From NCBI RefSeq assembly GCF_030272615.1, contig NC_081410.1, positions 128,889,640 through 128,953,639 on the forward strand: DNA of 64,000 bases, read 5' to 3'. The first letter of the stretch is position 1; the number at the start of each line of letters is the position of its first letter. This document shows, one piece after another, positions 23,300 to 34,785 of the stretch. The position numbers and the translations under genes are program-made. The notes beneath the pieces are model-generated. The model ran no database searches, was not told where the DNA came from, and was given only the letters and a program-made list of their open reading frames with translations. This DNA is from Cryptomeria japonica. Its lineage: Eukaryota; Streptophyta; Pinopsida; Cupressales; Cupressaceae.

Positions 23300-24775
23300 T
23301 CAGTTATCTATCAAGTCTTGTATAACATGTTTTAACCTCATGCAATTGTCAGTCTTATGTCCCCTATTTTTATGAAAGTCACAATAATGAGCATCGCTCC
23401 ACCAAGAAGGCTTTATTTGTGGCTCAAAGTCTCTTGCTTCTGGTAATGTGATTAGTTTGTTGGCAAGAAGAGTCTTGAATGCAAATTCTAAAGGTTATCC
23501 TAATGGTGTGAATTTCCTTCACTGTTTGGTTGTTGATGGTTTTTGTTGATTGTTGTCTAATTTATTGTTTTGATTGTTTGAAAAAGTGTTGGCGGATAAG
23601 TTAAAAGTGAGTTGCTTTGGTTTGACATTGTTGGCATCAACAACTCCATCATTCACCACATTCTTATTTCTCATCTAAAACTTTGGTTTCCTATTGTTAG
23701 AACTATTGTTTGAATTATTGTTTCTTGAGGAACCTTTGTTGTCTTTGTTTAATTTGAGCTCTCCCTTCTCAACCACTGCCTCCTCGATTTGGAATCTATT
23801 TTGAATCAACTTGGAGAATGTAGGAGAACATTGTAACTTTAATTGATACGTCATCTCAATGACCAAGTTTTTTATGAAGATACCCATATTTTCTTTTTTT
23901 GGTATGCTACGTAGGTATTTTGCAAACAATCTCCTCTACCTTTGTAGAAAGGTAAGGAATGGCTCTCCACTTTTTTTATTTGTATTGCATAGATCTAACA
24001 TTGTGATCTCATGTTCAATATTGTAGGAATATTATGTGAAGAATTTGTTTACCAATTCTTCAAAGGATCTAATTCCGAGAGGTAGTTTGGAGAACCATTC
24101 CATGGATTGCCCCCATAGATTCCTTGGAAATAGTCTCATCATGTATGTCTCATTGTGTGAAAATTCCATGCTCATGGTACAAAATTCCCTTATGTGATCT
24201 TGTGGATTAGGATCACCCATGTACTTATCATATTTGGTAATTTCACAATTTGGAGGAAATGGAATCATGTTGAGATGTCTATCAAATGGGTAAGGACATA
24301 TGTCATATAATGTGTATCTTCTAGTGGGTGTTCCTTGTTGCATGTCCTGATTTTTTTGTTGCAATGTTTACATTTGTTATGCGAGAGCGATGAGAGGATT
24401 ATTCTCATTGTGATTGGTCTCATTACAGTTAGTCTCATTGTAGTTGGTTTCATTACGGTTGGTGTATCTCCTTATTTATTCCCTTGGTTCATCGTGAGTT
24501 TGCCTTAGTTGGTCTATAACAAAGTCCGAAGGAAGCTTGATGCCTTTGCTTGCTAACATTAGGAAATATTTCTCTTTGTCCACTTCTATAAGCCATTCCA
24601 TAAACCTTTGAAAGCTAGGATTTTGCTGAGCTTCTTGAATCAGTTCCTCTATTTTCTCCCCTGGTTCAAGATCTTGATATATATGACAGGGTTTTTCTTC
24701 CAAGTGTGATTGTGATTGTGTATCTTCTTGTTCTACTTGCTCTTTTCTTTTCCTTCGAGTGTAGATAGGTACCAT
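23300..24775 (-). pseudogene. G1 gag remnant
   Basis: A charged N-terminal part with TRRKRKEQVEQEDTQ (24775-24476) is followed by the gag capsid core (24364-24032; YMGDPNPQDHIREF, LWGQSMEWFSKLP, FEELVNKFF). Its C-terminal half is at 23929-23675. A Cys/His motif at about 23400-23320 reads YCDFHKNRGHKTDNCMRL, the gag-type zinc-like knuckle. Stops and frameshifts separate these blocks. Capsid formation and RNA packaging would be the role. Confidence 0.82.
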
Positions 24776-24934
24776 GAATGATTTATTGAAAGACTCAATG
24801 GGTTATTAATTCTTGAGGCCAAGTTAATACGACCACCTTGATTGAGAGATTGAGATAACCTTGATCTTTGTTCTAAAGCATGTGTTCTCAAAGTTTCTTA
24901 TCTTGGCATTTGCATGAAGATTGCATTAATGATA
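24776..24934. other. G1 gag leader, short non-coding stretch
   Basis: A frame with stops lies between gag and S3. It ends with GATA (24931-24934), repeated just after S3 at 26254-26257. Confidence 0.5.
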
Positions 24935-26253
24935 TGTTATGTTTTCATTGATGTCAATTAACCGGTAATGATATATTGTTGTAATATTGTTTTGTAACCG
25001 GTAGGATGAACAAGTGAAGGAAACTGTAACCGGTAGGATGAATTTGTGGAGTAAACCGATAACCGGTGTAAACCCTATCTATTGATGTAACCGGTAAACC
25101 CTACCCGTTGTTGTTGATAAACCCTAACCGATTAAGTTTGGTGAATTGGTTATATTGGTTTATGATATGATGATGAGCAGTAACGATTATGACATGTATG
25201 ATTATTGTATGAAGACAATTTGAAGAGATTTTGGCAAGTTGTTGTAATGATTTTTGTCTAGGGAATGGGAAAATGTATTGCATATAATGCAAAGTACGTG
25301 ATGAGTTACTAAGTTTGATGATGTGGTGATCAAGGAGCGTTTAAGGTTTTCTTGATTGATGTGTAGAGATTGCTATGTAATCCAACAGTTATACTTGAGC
25401 CGGTTTGTTTGTAATCTCTATGAGAATTAGGTTTTTGTTGTGTTACCGACCTAATTGATTTGTTTATTAGGTCAATGAAGTTGTTTAGTTTAATTAGTTG
25501 GCAAAGAGTTAGCAAAGATTAGTTGAGTGTGTCGTTGCCAAAACAGATGATGTATCTGCAGTTTGAGTAAAGGAAGATAGGAGCATGAAACAAATATAAT
25601 CAAGAAAGTGCAGTGCTATTCAAATAGATCAGCAAACTCCTGTTGTTTTCAAACTATTACAGCAAAATTGAAATCCCCAAACCGGTTAAACTCTAACAAG
25701 CTTGGTGTTATTCAAATCCTCTAAGAAGATGATCCATTAGCTTGGATTTTCAAATCCTCTACCAAGGTTACTCCTTACAGGGTATTGCTTCTAACAAGGC
25801 ATTGTAGTCAATCCCTTAACCAGGTGACTCCTAACAGGATCAATTCTTAACAGGACTTTTGTAAAGCTTTAATAGGCTAGGCTCCTAATAAGGTGAACTT
25901 TAGAAGAGTTTAGATAGTTATCTTGTGAGTCTCATCTCACCGTGGCTTTTACCTATTTGGGTTTCCATGTCAAAAATATTGGTCAAGTGGTGAATGTTTT
26001 TGTGGTTATGTTTTTATGGTTGATTTACTTAACTACTTTGATAAGTCATGATAACCAGAAGCATTGAGAAATGAAGAAGTTGTTTACTGTTAATTTGTTG
26101 TAATAGTCAACCTATTTATCTTATGAGTTTTTATCTTGATAGTGGTATTACATTGATAGTTCTAAGTTTTCTTTGGGAGATTGATTTTGAAATTTGTGAA
26201 GCTATTATTAGTTTTTCTATCTACTAATTCACCCCCCTCTTAGTAGTTGACCA
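24935..26253 (+). mobile_element. S3: solo LTR in the G1 gag leader
   Basis: This 1319-bp unit starts TGTTATGTTTTCATTGATG and ends TTAGTAGTTGACCA. It is flanked by the 4-bp repeat GATA (24931-24934 and 26254-26257). The end CTAATTCACCCCCCTCT is the same kind of LTR 3' end as in E3 (TTCACCCCTCCCCTCTCAG). It contains many ACCGGT words. No internal region or primer site follows, so it is a solo LTR in plus orientation. Confidence 0.78.
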
Positions 26254-26257
26254 GATA

Positions 26258-27640
26258 CTTATTCTTTCATCATACCATCATATTCATTAAACTCATTTCC
26301 ACGACTGCGTAGATAATCATGATAGTGGTGTAGGAATGTGTGATGCTTTAGTAAGAGTTTAAGGTTAATGAAAAGAAACTTCCTTTTCTTCAATATTTGA
26401 TTTTGACTAGGTCTTTTCTTCTTCAAGTCTTTCTTTTGACTGAGTTTCTCCCTCTTCAAGTGATGAGGGATGGTCATTTGAGTGATGCAAATTTTGTGAG
26501 AGATTGATCAAAGATTTTAGTCTTGTTTTGATTTGAACAAATCCAAATAGGGGATTAGATGTAACCTTATTGATAAGGCTATTTAGATGTGATTACAAAC
26601 TCCAAGTCTAGATTCTTGTGAGGAATGCTATATCCTGATGGTGAACCTTGTTGGAATAGATAATCTGATGTGATAAAAAAACTAATCTTTGATAACGTGA
26701 TAGAATTTTTTTTGTTTCACTCACTAATAAGTGTTTTAGCTCAGTTTTTGCTTATTCTGAAGCTTTGAATGGACACTAGACTGAAAAGGGTATTTGAGAA
26801 TGTTTTTCAATTTACCTAAAATTCAATGGAAATGCCCTTTGTCTCAAATGCACAATTTCATATGTGTGACAAGAATTTGCATATGTGCTAAATTGTTGGT
26901 CGAATGTGTGACTGTGCACAACATATGTGTTATTCTGAACCTTATATGTGCTACTGTTTGAATCAAATGCAAAATTTTATGTTGCAATTGTGCAAAACTG
27001 ATTGTCAAATGTACAATTATGTGAATCAAATACGCAATTGTGTGGATCAAATGTGCTAAGTTGTTTTGATGTTAACTGTTATGACCAATTTGGACAATTT
27101 TCAAGTTTGAAAGTTGGATTCTTCTTGCAATGACTTGGATGTTTTCTTGGTGATTTGATAAAAAAGACACAACAAACACTTGATCAAACATTTGTCTTCC
27201 CTATTCCTCTAAAAATTGAGTGTATGTTCTAGGCTTTGAAGAAAGCCCAAGTTTTCACGAGTTTTGAACAAAGAAGACAAATACAAGCAAGCTACCTAAA
27301 GGAGTTTGGCTTAACTAGTTATTTCTCAGCCCACAACCTGGTATCGTGTCATCTCACACAACCTTGTCACCCCCTAGAGGGCATCTATGTTTTTGCCTTT
27401 GTGAGAGCTAGTGGAGTCCCATTATGAGCCTAGAGATAAGGTCTCAAAAGGGGAGTTCACACATAAGCTCAAGAGGAACATATAGTGGGTGTCTTCGAGA
27501 GAGATTCTTCCCCCTCCATGCACTGAGGGAATAGTAGTGTTTGGAGGTGAACCGGGTAGCCTTCTATTTTAAATAGATTCTAGTAAGGAATTTGTTCAAC
27601 ATGTAGGGGTATTAAATCACTTCCATGATGGGTACCAAAG
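26258..27640 (-). other. G1 5' leader with degenerate tandem repeats
   Basis: No supported gene is present. A Lys-rich minus frame near 26477-26259 may be the extreme gag N-terminus. From 26840 to 27070 there are degenerate repeats around CAAATGTGCAATTGTGTGAAT. From 27230 to 27640 the composition and position resemble the G2 leader at 51570-52200. The LTR that should follow is not identifiable. Confidence 0.5.
26840..27070. repeat. Degenerate 20-30 bp tandem repeat in G1 leader
   Basis: Repeated words CAAATG, GTGCAATTGTG and GAATCAAATGC occur at irregular 20-30 bp spacing. It is an old array. Confidence 0.6.
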
Positions 27641-28449
27641 ATGTACACAAAAAAATAGGTTAGTTACAAACCCAAGTGTATCAATGAGACATTAGATTGA
27701 AAGATTTAACAAAAGCATATTAGAAACATGAAATGCAACAAAATGATTCAAGAGGACTCCATTGTCATCTATCTCCAAGGACCTATTGAGTCTTCCAAAT
27801 TAGTGCTCACAGATCAGTAATACATTTGGACTAGATTTCCAACTGAGGTTTCGGATGGCGAAGGTATATTGTGGCCAAATTTGATTTTTTTTTGAAAAAA
27901 TGCTCGAATTCATCATAATTCCGATGGCAATTTGCCATTTGGTTTTGACGAAGAAGGCATTAGCAATGAAAATTTTCTTTTTTTCAAAAAAGTGCTCGAG
28001 TTCGTCGTAATTTCGACGACAATGACCATTACTTAAAAAAGAAGAAGAGGGCAATTCATTCGTGCATTGCAATCCTGCGTAGGCGTCTGTGGCGACTTCA
28101 ACTCCCAACAACATCAAACCCGCATCGAAGGAATTTGTGACATTTCTTGCAATCCCATGCAGGAGGTAGATTCTTCACCTTAATTTCATGTTACAAAAAG
28201 TATACCATTCAAGAGATTCCTTTTTTGTGCAAATTGCCCTAGTTTTTAGTGCAAATTGGTCAATCTCGTATTCATATTGATTATCCATTCTTAGGCCGGA
28301 TGGCTTCTAGTCAAAGGTATGGTTCCCTAAATGCGTAATACCCTATAGGAATCCACTCCTCATAAAACCATAGACCTGTGATTGAGGAGTCAGCGTTCAA
28401 TTTTGTCGCAACAATCCCTTCCTCTCGTATATGCGCGTGTTGATTGTTC
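27641..28449. other. Unassigned stretch left of the PPR fragment
   Basis: No gene is supported. It contains a direct repeat of about 55 bp: T-run, then AAAAAATGCTCGAATTC-type sequence, then ATTCCGATGGCAAT at 27886-27940, and again at 27976-28030 (AAGTGCTCGAGTTCG, TTTCGACGACAAT). Confidence 0.5.
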
Positions 28450-29253
28450 ACATGAGATCACATCTCTTTGCGGCATCATATCAAACAATTCACGAGCCTT
28501 GTCCATGTTTCCACATTTTGCATACATGTCAAGTAGGGCATCTACAAGTACAACACCTAACAAAATTCCTCTATCCGTTATGCTTTGATGGATGTCCATA
28601 CCCTGTTCCAAAGCTCCCATTTTTGCACAGGCAGGGAGGATGCGAGCAAAGGTTGTGGAATTTGGCTTTATGCCTACCAATTTCATTTGCTTGAAAGTGT
28701 CTAAAGCCTTTTCGACAAATCCATTTTGTGCATATCCAACAATCATTGCAGTCCACAATACAACATTTCTTTTAAGCATTCTATCAAACAGTTCACATGC
28801 CTTGTCTATGCTTCCACATTTTGCATACATGTCTACCAGGGCAGTTGCAACTACAACATCTGACAAAATTCCTCTATCCTTTATGCTTCGATGAATGTCC
28901 ATACCCTGTTCCAAATTTCCCATTTTGGCACAGGCAGGGAGGAAAGTAGCAATGGTCGTGGAATTTGGCTTTACACATGTCGATTTCATTTGCTTGAAAG
29001 TTTCTAAAGCCTTCTCAACAAATCCATTTTGTGCATATCTGGCAATCATTGCAGTCCAAGAAACCACATTTCTTTGAGGCAATCCGTTAAATAGTTCCCG
29101 TGCCTTGTCTATGCTTCAACATTTTGCATACATGTCTAACAGAGCAGTTGCAACTACATCTGACAAAATTCCTCTATCTTTTATGCCTTGATGGATGTCC
29201 ATACCCTGTTCCAAAGCTCCCATTTTGGCACAAGCTAGGAGTACGCTGGCAAA
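28450..29253 (-). pseudogene. Pentatricopeptide repeat (PPR) protein fragment
   Basis: At least three PLS-type PPR units read on the minus strand with the plant signatures MPQRNVVSWTAMIARYAQNG, GMDIHRSIKDRG and ALVDMYAKCGSIDKA. PPR proteins bind organelle RNA in plants. Reading starts in mid-repeat at 29253, where homology ends. A TGA stop (29116-29118) replaces the Gly codon of MYAKCG. A second block reads through 29082-28450. Homology ends after MPQRDVISC near 28450, so both ends are missing. It has no start codon, targeting peptide or terminal E/DYW domain. It is a gene fragment, possibly moved here by recombination or retroposition. The repeats are nearly identical to each other at the DNA level, which is common in this family. 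Confidence 0.85.
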
Positions 29254-30384
29254 CGTAACTAAAGAAATGCAATGATTAGCTCCAAAGACATCAAACCACT
29301 ACTAACAAAACCAAGAGTCTAAAATATGATAGGGAATAGTGTGAGCTGTCCTGAAATAAAATATTTTATTTTCATTTTCAACTAAAACATAATTACTCAT
29401 CCATTTATTAATGTTATTAATAAATGTTTAATTTATGAAAGAGATAAATGGTTGGCCACAAGTACATGAGTTACTAAATGCACACAAATAAGTGAATTTG
29501 ATATTCAAAACTATCTACAATGAATTCAATTCTTGTCCATTAGTCATTTATGTTTGCAATAAGCATCTTTGTTTGTTTTTCTTAATCTTTATTCATAGTT
29601 ATGTGCATATTTCACATTCTATAATTAGGATATCAATTGCTATGGCTGAACACTAGCATGATGTTTGTGTTGTGGTATAGATGCGTGAAAACATAATTAT
29701 GGGATTGTTATATTATAGAGATCATAAATCTAGATATCACATATTAGTTATATTATAGAGATCATAAATCTAGAGATCATAAACACAATAGAGATACTGA
29801 TGGAGACTTACTTGGATTTAGCATGTCTCACCAAAGTTGTTAGAGTATGCTAAACTAGTACATTATCTTTCCTAAAGCCACATTAGTATTTTACTCAGAT
29901 CATTATCTACCAAAACTAACTATAGTAATCCTTTTGAGGATTCATTTCATGGTGCTAGATCTTCATTTAGTTCCACTTCTTGTTGGAGAAAAGAACAGTT
30001 ATTTCTTGAGGTAGATGAATATCCCATCAATAAAGGACAAGACCCTTTCTAGAATATAACAAATTCTACTCCAACAAAAGATCATGGGGGTTTCACTAGA
30101 GATATTGAATAAGAGATAGACTTCTACTGCTGCATTAAAAGCATTGGCATGTTTTTTATTTATTGATGTAAACTCTCTGTGATGCCACCACAAGAAACAA
30201 AGGTGTAAAAAGTTGTTTGCAATGCATGGATTTTTAGGATTGTCCTTTGAGAAAATAGAATTAAAGTATGGAAGCAGGATCTGCCAGGTCCTGAGAGAAA
30301 CTTGATGAAAAATAACTATAAATATTTGGGCGAGCTTATATGCAAAAACTCATGCTTCTTGGTGGGTTTATGTACATAAATAAG
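29254..30384. other. AT-rich interval between the two gene fragments
   Basis: No coding region is supported. It includes a 40-bp direct repeat (29708-29775; TTATATTATAGAGATCAT twice). It may be old repeat sequence or the remains of non-coding parts of the flanking gene copies. Confidence 0.5.
29708..29775. repeat. Short tandem repeat, period 40 bp
   Basis: TTATATTATAGAGATCATAA and the following CTAGA occur at 29708 and again at 29748. Confidence 0.75.
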
Positions 30385-32392
30385 CACAAATTAAGTGGTA
30401 AAGGGGCTTCCGGAAACAAGAGGGACAGAGAGGCAGTGGAAGTGAAAACTTCTGGTGTTGTGTCTGCTCCATCTTAGAATAGGAATGGCGAAGGTGCTGT
30501 AAGAGGAGCTGAGAAGGGTGTTGGAAGAAGTGGGGGTGTTTACATTCCCCCATTTAAACTGGCTCAAATGATGAAAGATGTGGAAGACAAGAGCAGTGTG
30601 GAATACCAGTGCATGACATGGGATGCCCTTCAAAAGAGTATCAATGGGTTAGTAAACAAGGTAAATGCATCTAACATCAAGAACATCATTCCAGAGTTGT
30701 TTGCAGAGAATCTCATCCGTGGGAGGGGTCTATTTTGTAGGTCTTGTATGAAATCCCAAATGGCATCCCCTAGATTTACAGATGTCTTTGTTGCATTGGT
30801 TGCTGTGGTAAATACAAAATTTCCTGAAGTTGGCAATCTTCTTTTGCGAAGAATTATTTTGCAGCTTAAGAGGGCATACAAATGCAATGACAAGCACATG
30901 TTGATAGCAGCAGCCAAATTCATAGCTCATTTAGTAAATCAACAAGTTGCACATGAGATCATTGCCTTTGAACTTCTCACCCTTTTACTAGAGAACCCCA
31001 CAGATGATAGTGTAGAGGTTGTTGCTGGGTTCGTGAAAGAATGTGGTTCTTTGTTGCAAGACCTTTCACCCAAAGGTCTCTATGGGATTTTTGAAAGATT
31101 TAGAGGTATTCTCCGTGAGGGGGAAATTGACAAATGAGTATAGTTTTTAATTGAAGGCCTTTTTGCAATTCGCAAAGCTAAGTTTGAGGGTTATCCAGTT
31201 GTGCGTCTAGAATTGGACCTTGTAGAGCAAGAAGATCAGTTAACACATGAAGTTTTCCTAGAAGATGAACTTGATCAAGAAGCTGGTTTGGATGTTTTCA
31301 AGCCAGATCTTGATTTCTTAAAGCATGAGGCAACCTATGAAAAACTAAAGAAAGATATCCTTGGAGATGCTTCTTCAGATGAAGCAAAAGGGGAGAATGA
31401 TTTAGGTGATGATTTAGATGATGATGATGATGATGAAGAGGAAGATTTGGAAGCACTAAGAATACAAAGATGAGACAGAGACAAACTTGGTCAATTTAAG
31501 ACGTATAATTTATTTGACAATCATGTCAAGTGTTGATTTTGAGGAAGTTGGTCATAAGCTACTAAAGATCAAGCTTGAACCTAGTCAAGAGATGGAATTA
31601 TGCATCATGCTATTAGAATGTTGCAGTCAAGAGAGAACATACCTTCGTTATTATGGTCTTCTTGGGCAAAGATTCTGTATGATCAATAAAATTTATCAAG
31701 AATTTTTTGATAAGTGTTTTGTACAACAGTATTCTATGATACATAGACTGGAAACAAATAAACTACGTAATGTTGCAAAGTTTCTTGCCCACTTACTTGA
31801 CACAGATGCTCTTCCATGGCATTGTCTTGCTTATATATGTCTGACAGAGGAAGATACTACTTCCTCTTCCCATATTTTTATAAAGATTCTCTTTCAGGAG
31901 CTGGCAGAGAAGCTTGGTATATTGTTACTTAATGAAAGGTTGAATGATCCAACAATGTGGGAGTCTTTTGATTCAATTTTTCCAAAGGACAATCCCAAAA
32001 ATTCATGGTTTGCTATCAATTTATTTACTTCTATTGGTCTTGGTGGTATCACTGAGAGTTTACGTGAGTATTTGAATAATATGCCAAGGCTTATAATGCA
32101 GCAACAAAAGTCTATTTCTAGGTCAGATGAATCTACCTCTAATGACGATTCTTCTAGTTCATCAGGTTCGTCAGATTCTGAGAGTGAAATTGACAGTGAG
32201 AGCAGTAAGGAGTCACCAAGAAAGAAAAATAATTCAAAGCATGACAATGAGTATGAAAAAACAAGAAGAAAGAAAAGGGTGAGGGCATCTGACTTGGAGG
32301 ATGAGAGTGACAGTGAAAAAATCAGAAGGAAAAAGAAAAGGAATTGCACTTTAGAAGGCCTAAGAGAAAGAACATTCATTGACATTTCTTGA
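30385..32392 (+). pseudogene. CWC22: CWC22 splicing-factor pseudogene
   Basis: CWC22 is the spliceosome-associated MIF4G/MA3 protein that contacts eIF4A3 during splicing. The copy begins in the linker before the MIF4G domain (GGVYIPPFKLAQMMK, about 30530-30570). The MIF4G domain follows (LFAENLIRGRGLFCRSCMKS, FIAHLVNQQVAHEI). Then come LDLVEQEDQLTHEV, an acidic Asp/Glu run, the MA3 domain (SSVDFEEVGHKLLKIKL, CCSQERTYLRYYGLLGQRF, 31510-31850), FTSIGLGGITESLREYL and a Ser-rich/basic C-terminus. Breaks are a TAG at 30475, TGA at 31135-31137 and TAG at 31141-31143 (in place of the family's KRVQYLIEG-type sequence), and a one-base deletion near 31471. No intron-like gap is seen over 2 kb, which suggests a retroposed copy, but I see no poly(A) tail. 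The RS-rich N-terminus is missing. Confidence 0.9.
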
Positions 32393-32944
32393 GAATTTCA
32401 AAGGGGAAAATAACAGTGATGGAGGATTGATATGTGATAATCATTGAAAATCATATCAATAAGGGTCAAAGCACATAGCAATGATGCCTAAGGACAGTAA
32501 ATAGTAAATAGCTCTGTCCACAATAGCCAAAAGAAAGCATACAAGGCAAAACATGATTCCAGCCTTCCAAAATAGAGAACAACATTATTTTCACAGTTGT
32601 AGTAGTAGTTAACTTGGCAATCATTATCAATAAATACAGTCTCCGTACAATCTCAATGCATGGAAAATAAAGTATCATACAATTGCAACATCAACATCTA
32701 AGATAATGGACAACATGAAGGGTAAAACAAGGCACGTATATTCACTCATATGATTGTTATAGTGTTATTGTAATAAGGTGTTCATAGTATTATCAAAAGA
32801 GAAATTATAGGTCCAAAATTAGAGACCAATCTTAAGACACCCCTGTCTAATAAGGGAGTAAATCAATAGCTGAAATGAATCAATAAGAGGCCACAAAATA
32901 AGAAGGTATAAATAAAAGGGCTTATTTATAAGGAGAAAAGAAGC
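32393..32944. other. Unassigned flank left of G2
   Basis: No gene is present. AT-rich sequence follows the CWC22 stop. It ends with GAAGC (32940-32944), the near-match of AAAGC at 62569-62573 across G2. The style is like 62574-64000, as expected if both were one region before G2 inserted. Confidence 0.5.
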
Positions 32945-34030
32945 TGAAGAGGGGAAAATAGATTAGAAGGTTAAATGATCAAAACATATAAATGCTAAAA
33001 TAGCATGAAAAGACCATTTTACCTTGCCATTTTACCTTCTCCTTCAGATTGAGCTTGATGAAGTGAAGGCGCCCCTTGATAATGCTCCACTTGATGTGCT
33101 CCTTTGATTGCTGGATGTGGATGGCTCTCCAATGATGTGCACAACATGAAATGGATTTCAGGAGGATGATAAGGATGAAAATGATGAAGCTGCCAAGATG
33201 ATTTCCTGGGCTCAAAAGGGCAGCATAAGCTTACTGGATTTTGAGATGTTTTAAATGAAGGGATGGAGACCTTTTATTTATAGGAAGAGGAGAGAAAAAC
33301 GGATGGCTAGGATGGATTCGAGATGAAGGGCTAAGCTTTACTTGTGAGCTCACACAAGCTCCAAGAGAGGGTGCGGAGACCAAGAAATATGCCTTAAAGG
33401 CATTTTGTATCTCCACACTCCACAAGGTGCATTGGAGGAATTAAATTTTTTCCAAAAAAGGATATCACGGGGATTGGAGGAATAAAAAAAAGAATTAAAA
33501 ATTCCTTGGGAGATGGGATGCTTGGAGGAATGTGAGATTTCGAAAATCTTACATTCACCTAGGAAAAGAGTATTTACAAGCATGAAGTTGACTTTGTGGC
33601 TAATCATGACGATTAGCCATTAACGATTCATTAGGAGGGGGATTGGAGGAAATGTTAGGTGGGATTAGGATTAGATTAGGAGAGAGAATGAGTGGAGGGA
33701 ATAAAAAATTAGAAGAATAATGTCAAGTGAGTTTAGGGAGTTTCTAGAAGAATTTATTAGGTTAATGATGAATTAAGAAGATGATTTGTAGGAATCATGT
33801 AGGTTAACTAATTAATTGAAATTAATTAGCTAAGAGGAAGATTTGTGAGGATTTGATTTTTTAGAAGAATAAAGAAAGGGATTGATTTATTAAATAAATC
33901 AATCACATGCTATAGTGACAATATTAATTATATTTAATTAATATTGAGGAGAATTTGAATTAACATAATTAATTAATTAATTATGTGAGGCATTAAAAAT
34001 AATTAAAATAATTATTTTTAAGTGTCTACA
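32945..34030 (-). repeat. G2 3' LTR
   Basis: This is 1086 bp, near-identical to 61482-62568. The minus-strand start TGTAGACACTTAAAAATAAT is typical of plant gypsy LTRs. Confidence 0.95.
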
Positions 34031-34045
34031 TTTTGCCCCTCTTTG
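34031..34045 (-). promoter_or_regulatory. G2 polypurine tract
   Basis: CAAAGAGGGGCAAAA on the minus strand abuts the 3' LTR. Confidence 0.88.
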
Positions 34046-34253
34046 AAGCGAGGTGTGATGACACATTGATTCAAAGAATAATCTTGTTTTGATGTTTATA
34101 TTGGTTTGATAGGATGCCCTGGCTCTTGATTGATAGATTACAGTATGGTGATGCCCCCTTGGGAAATCAATTGAGGTAATTGATCTTTGGAGTTTTGTGA
34201 GATTGATTTCCCAATAGATTTGATTCGATTCGATTGATAAGATCTAGATTAAG

Positions 34254-34785
34254 TCTGGTTTCAGGAAGGATTCATCATGTATAAGACATGATCAATCACA
34301 ACATCTGGTTTCAGCAAGGATTCATCCTATATAAGACATGATCGATCACAATGTCTGGTTTCAAGAAGGATTCATCATGTATAAGACAAACATGATCAAA
34401 GCGTTTGGTTTCAGGAAGGATTCATCCTATATAAGACATGATCGATCACAATGTCTGGTTTCGGGAAGGATTCATCCTGTATAAGACATGATCAGAGCGT
34501 CTGGTTTCAGGAAGGATACATCCTGTATAAGACATGATTGATCACAATGTCTAGTTTTAGGAAGGATTCATCCTATATAAGACATGATCAATCACAACGT
34601 CTAGTTTCAAGAAGGATTCATCCTGTATAAGACATGATCAGAGCATTTGGTTTCAGGAAGGATACATCCTGTATAAGACATGATCAATCACAACGTCTAG
34701 TTTCAGGAAGGATTCATCCTGTATAAGATATGATCAATCACAACGTCTGGTTTCAGGAAGGATTCATCCTGTATAAGACATGAAT
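34254..34785. repeat. Tandem array of a 50-bp unit in the G2 3' region
   Basis: Eleven copies of a unit of about 45-52 bp contain GTCTGGTTTCAGGAAGG, CATCCTGTATAAGACATG and ATCAATCACAA. Copies start near 34254, 34303, 34353, 34402, 34453, 34498, 34549, 34599, 34643, 34694 and 34744. It lies between the integrase end and the 3' LTR. Tat/Ogre elements commonly carry such arrays here, and they can seed satellite DNA. Confidence 0.92.

Larger units (their letters stand above)
18067..27640 (-). mobile_element. G1: decayed Tat-like Ty3/gypsy retrotransposon
   Basis: On the minus strand, reading right to left, there is a leader with tandem repeats (26260-27640), gag (24775-23300), protease (22760-22457), a G-patch-like motif (21901-21790), a linker, RT (20888-20030), RNase H (19990-19530), a second RNase H (19420-19010) and integrase (18960-18112). 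The order protease-RT-RNase H-extra RNase H-integrase is characteristic of the Tat lineage, and the layout matches G2. S2 and S3 interrupt it. No LTR pair could be paired for it; the 5' end is lost or unrecognised near 27,640-27,780. Every domain contains stops or frameshifts, so it is dead and older than its insertions. Confidence 0.82.

Noticed and set aside
29999-30193. 64-residue minus frame MWWHHREFTS...
   Set aside because: It first looked like a copia integrase scrap, but no zinc-finger or catalytic spacing could be found.
31894-32385. 163-residue minus frame antisense to the CWC22 copy
   Set aside because: It is a shadow of the Ser/Glu-rich CWC22 C-terminus.
34254-34785. CRISPR-like regular array
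   Set aside because: The whole 50-bp unit repeats with no unique spacers, inside a plant retrotransposon 3' region. It is an ordinary tandem repeat.
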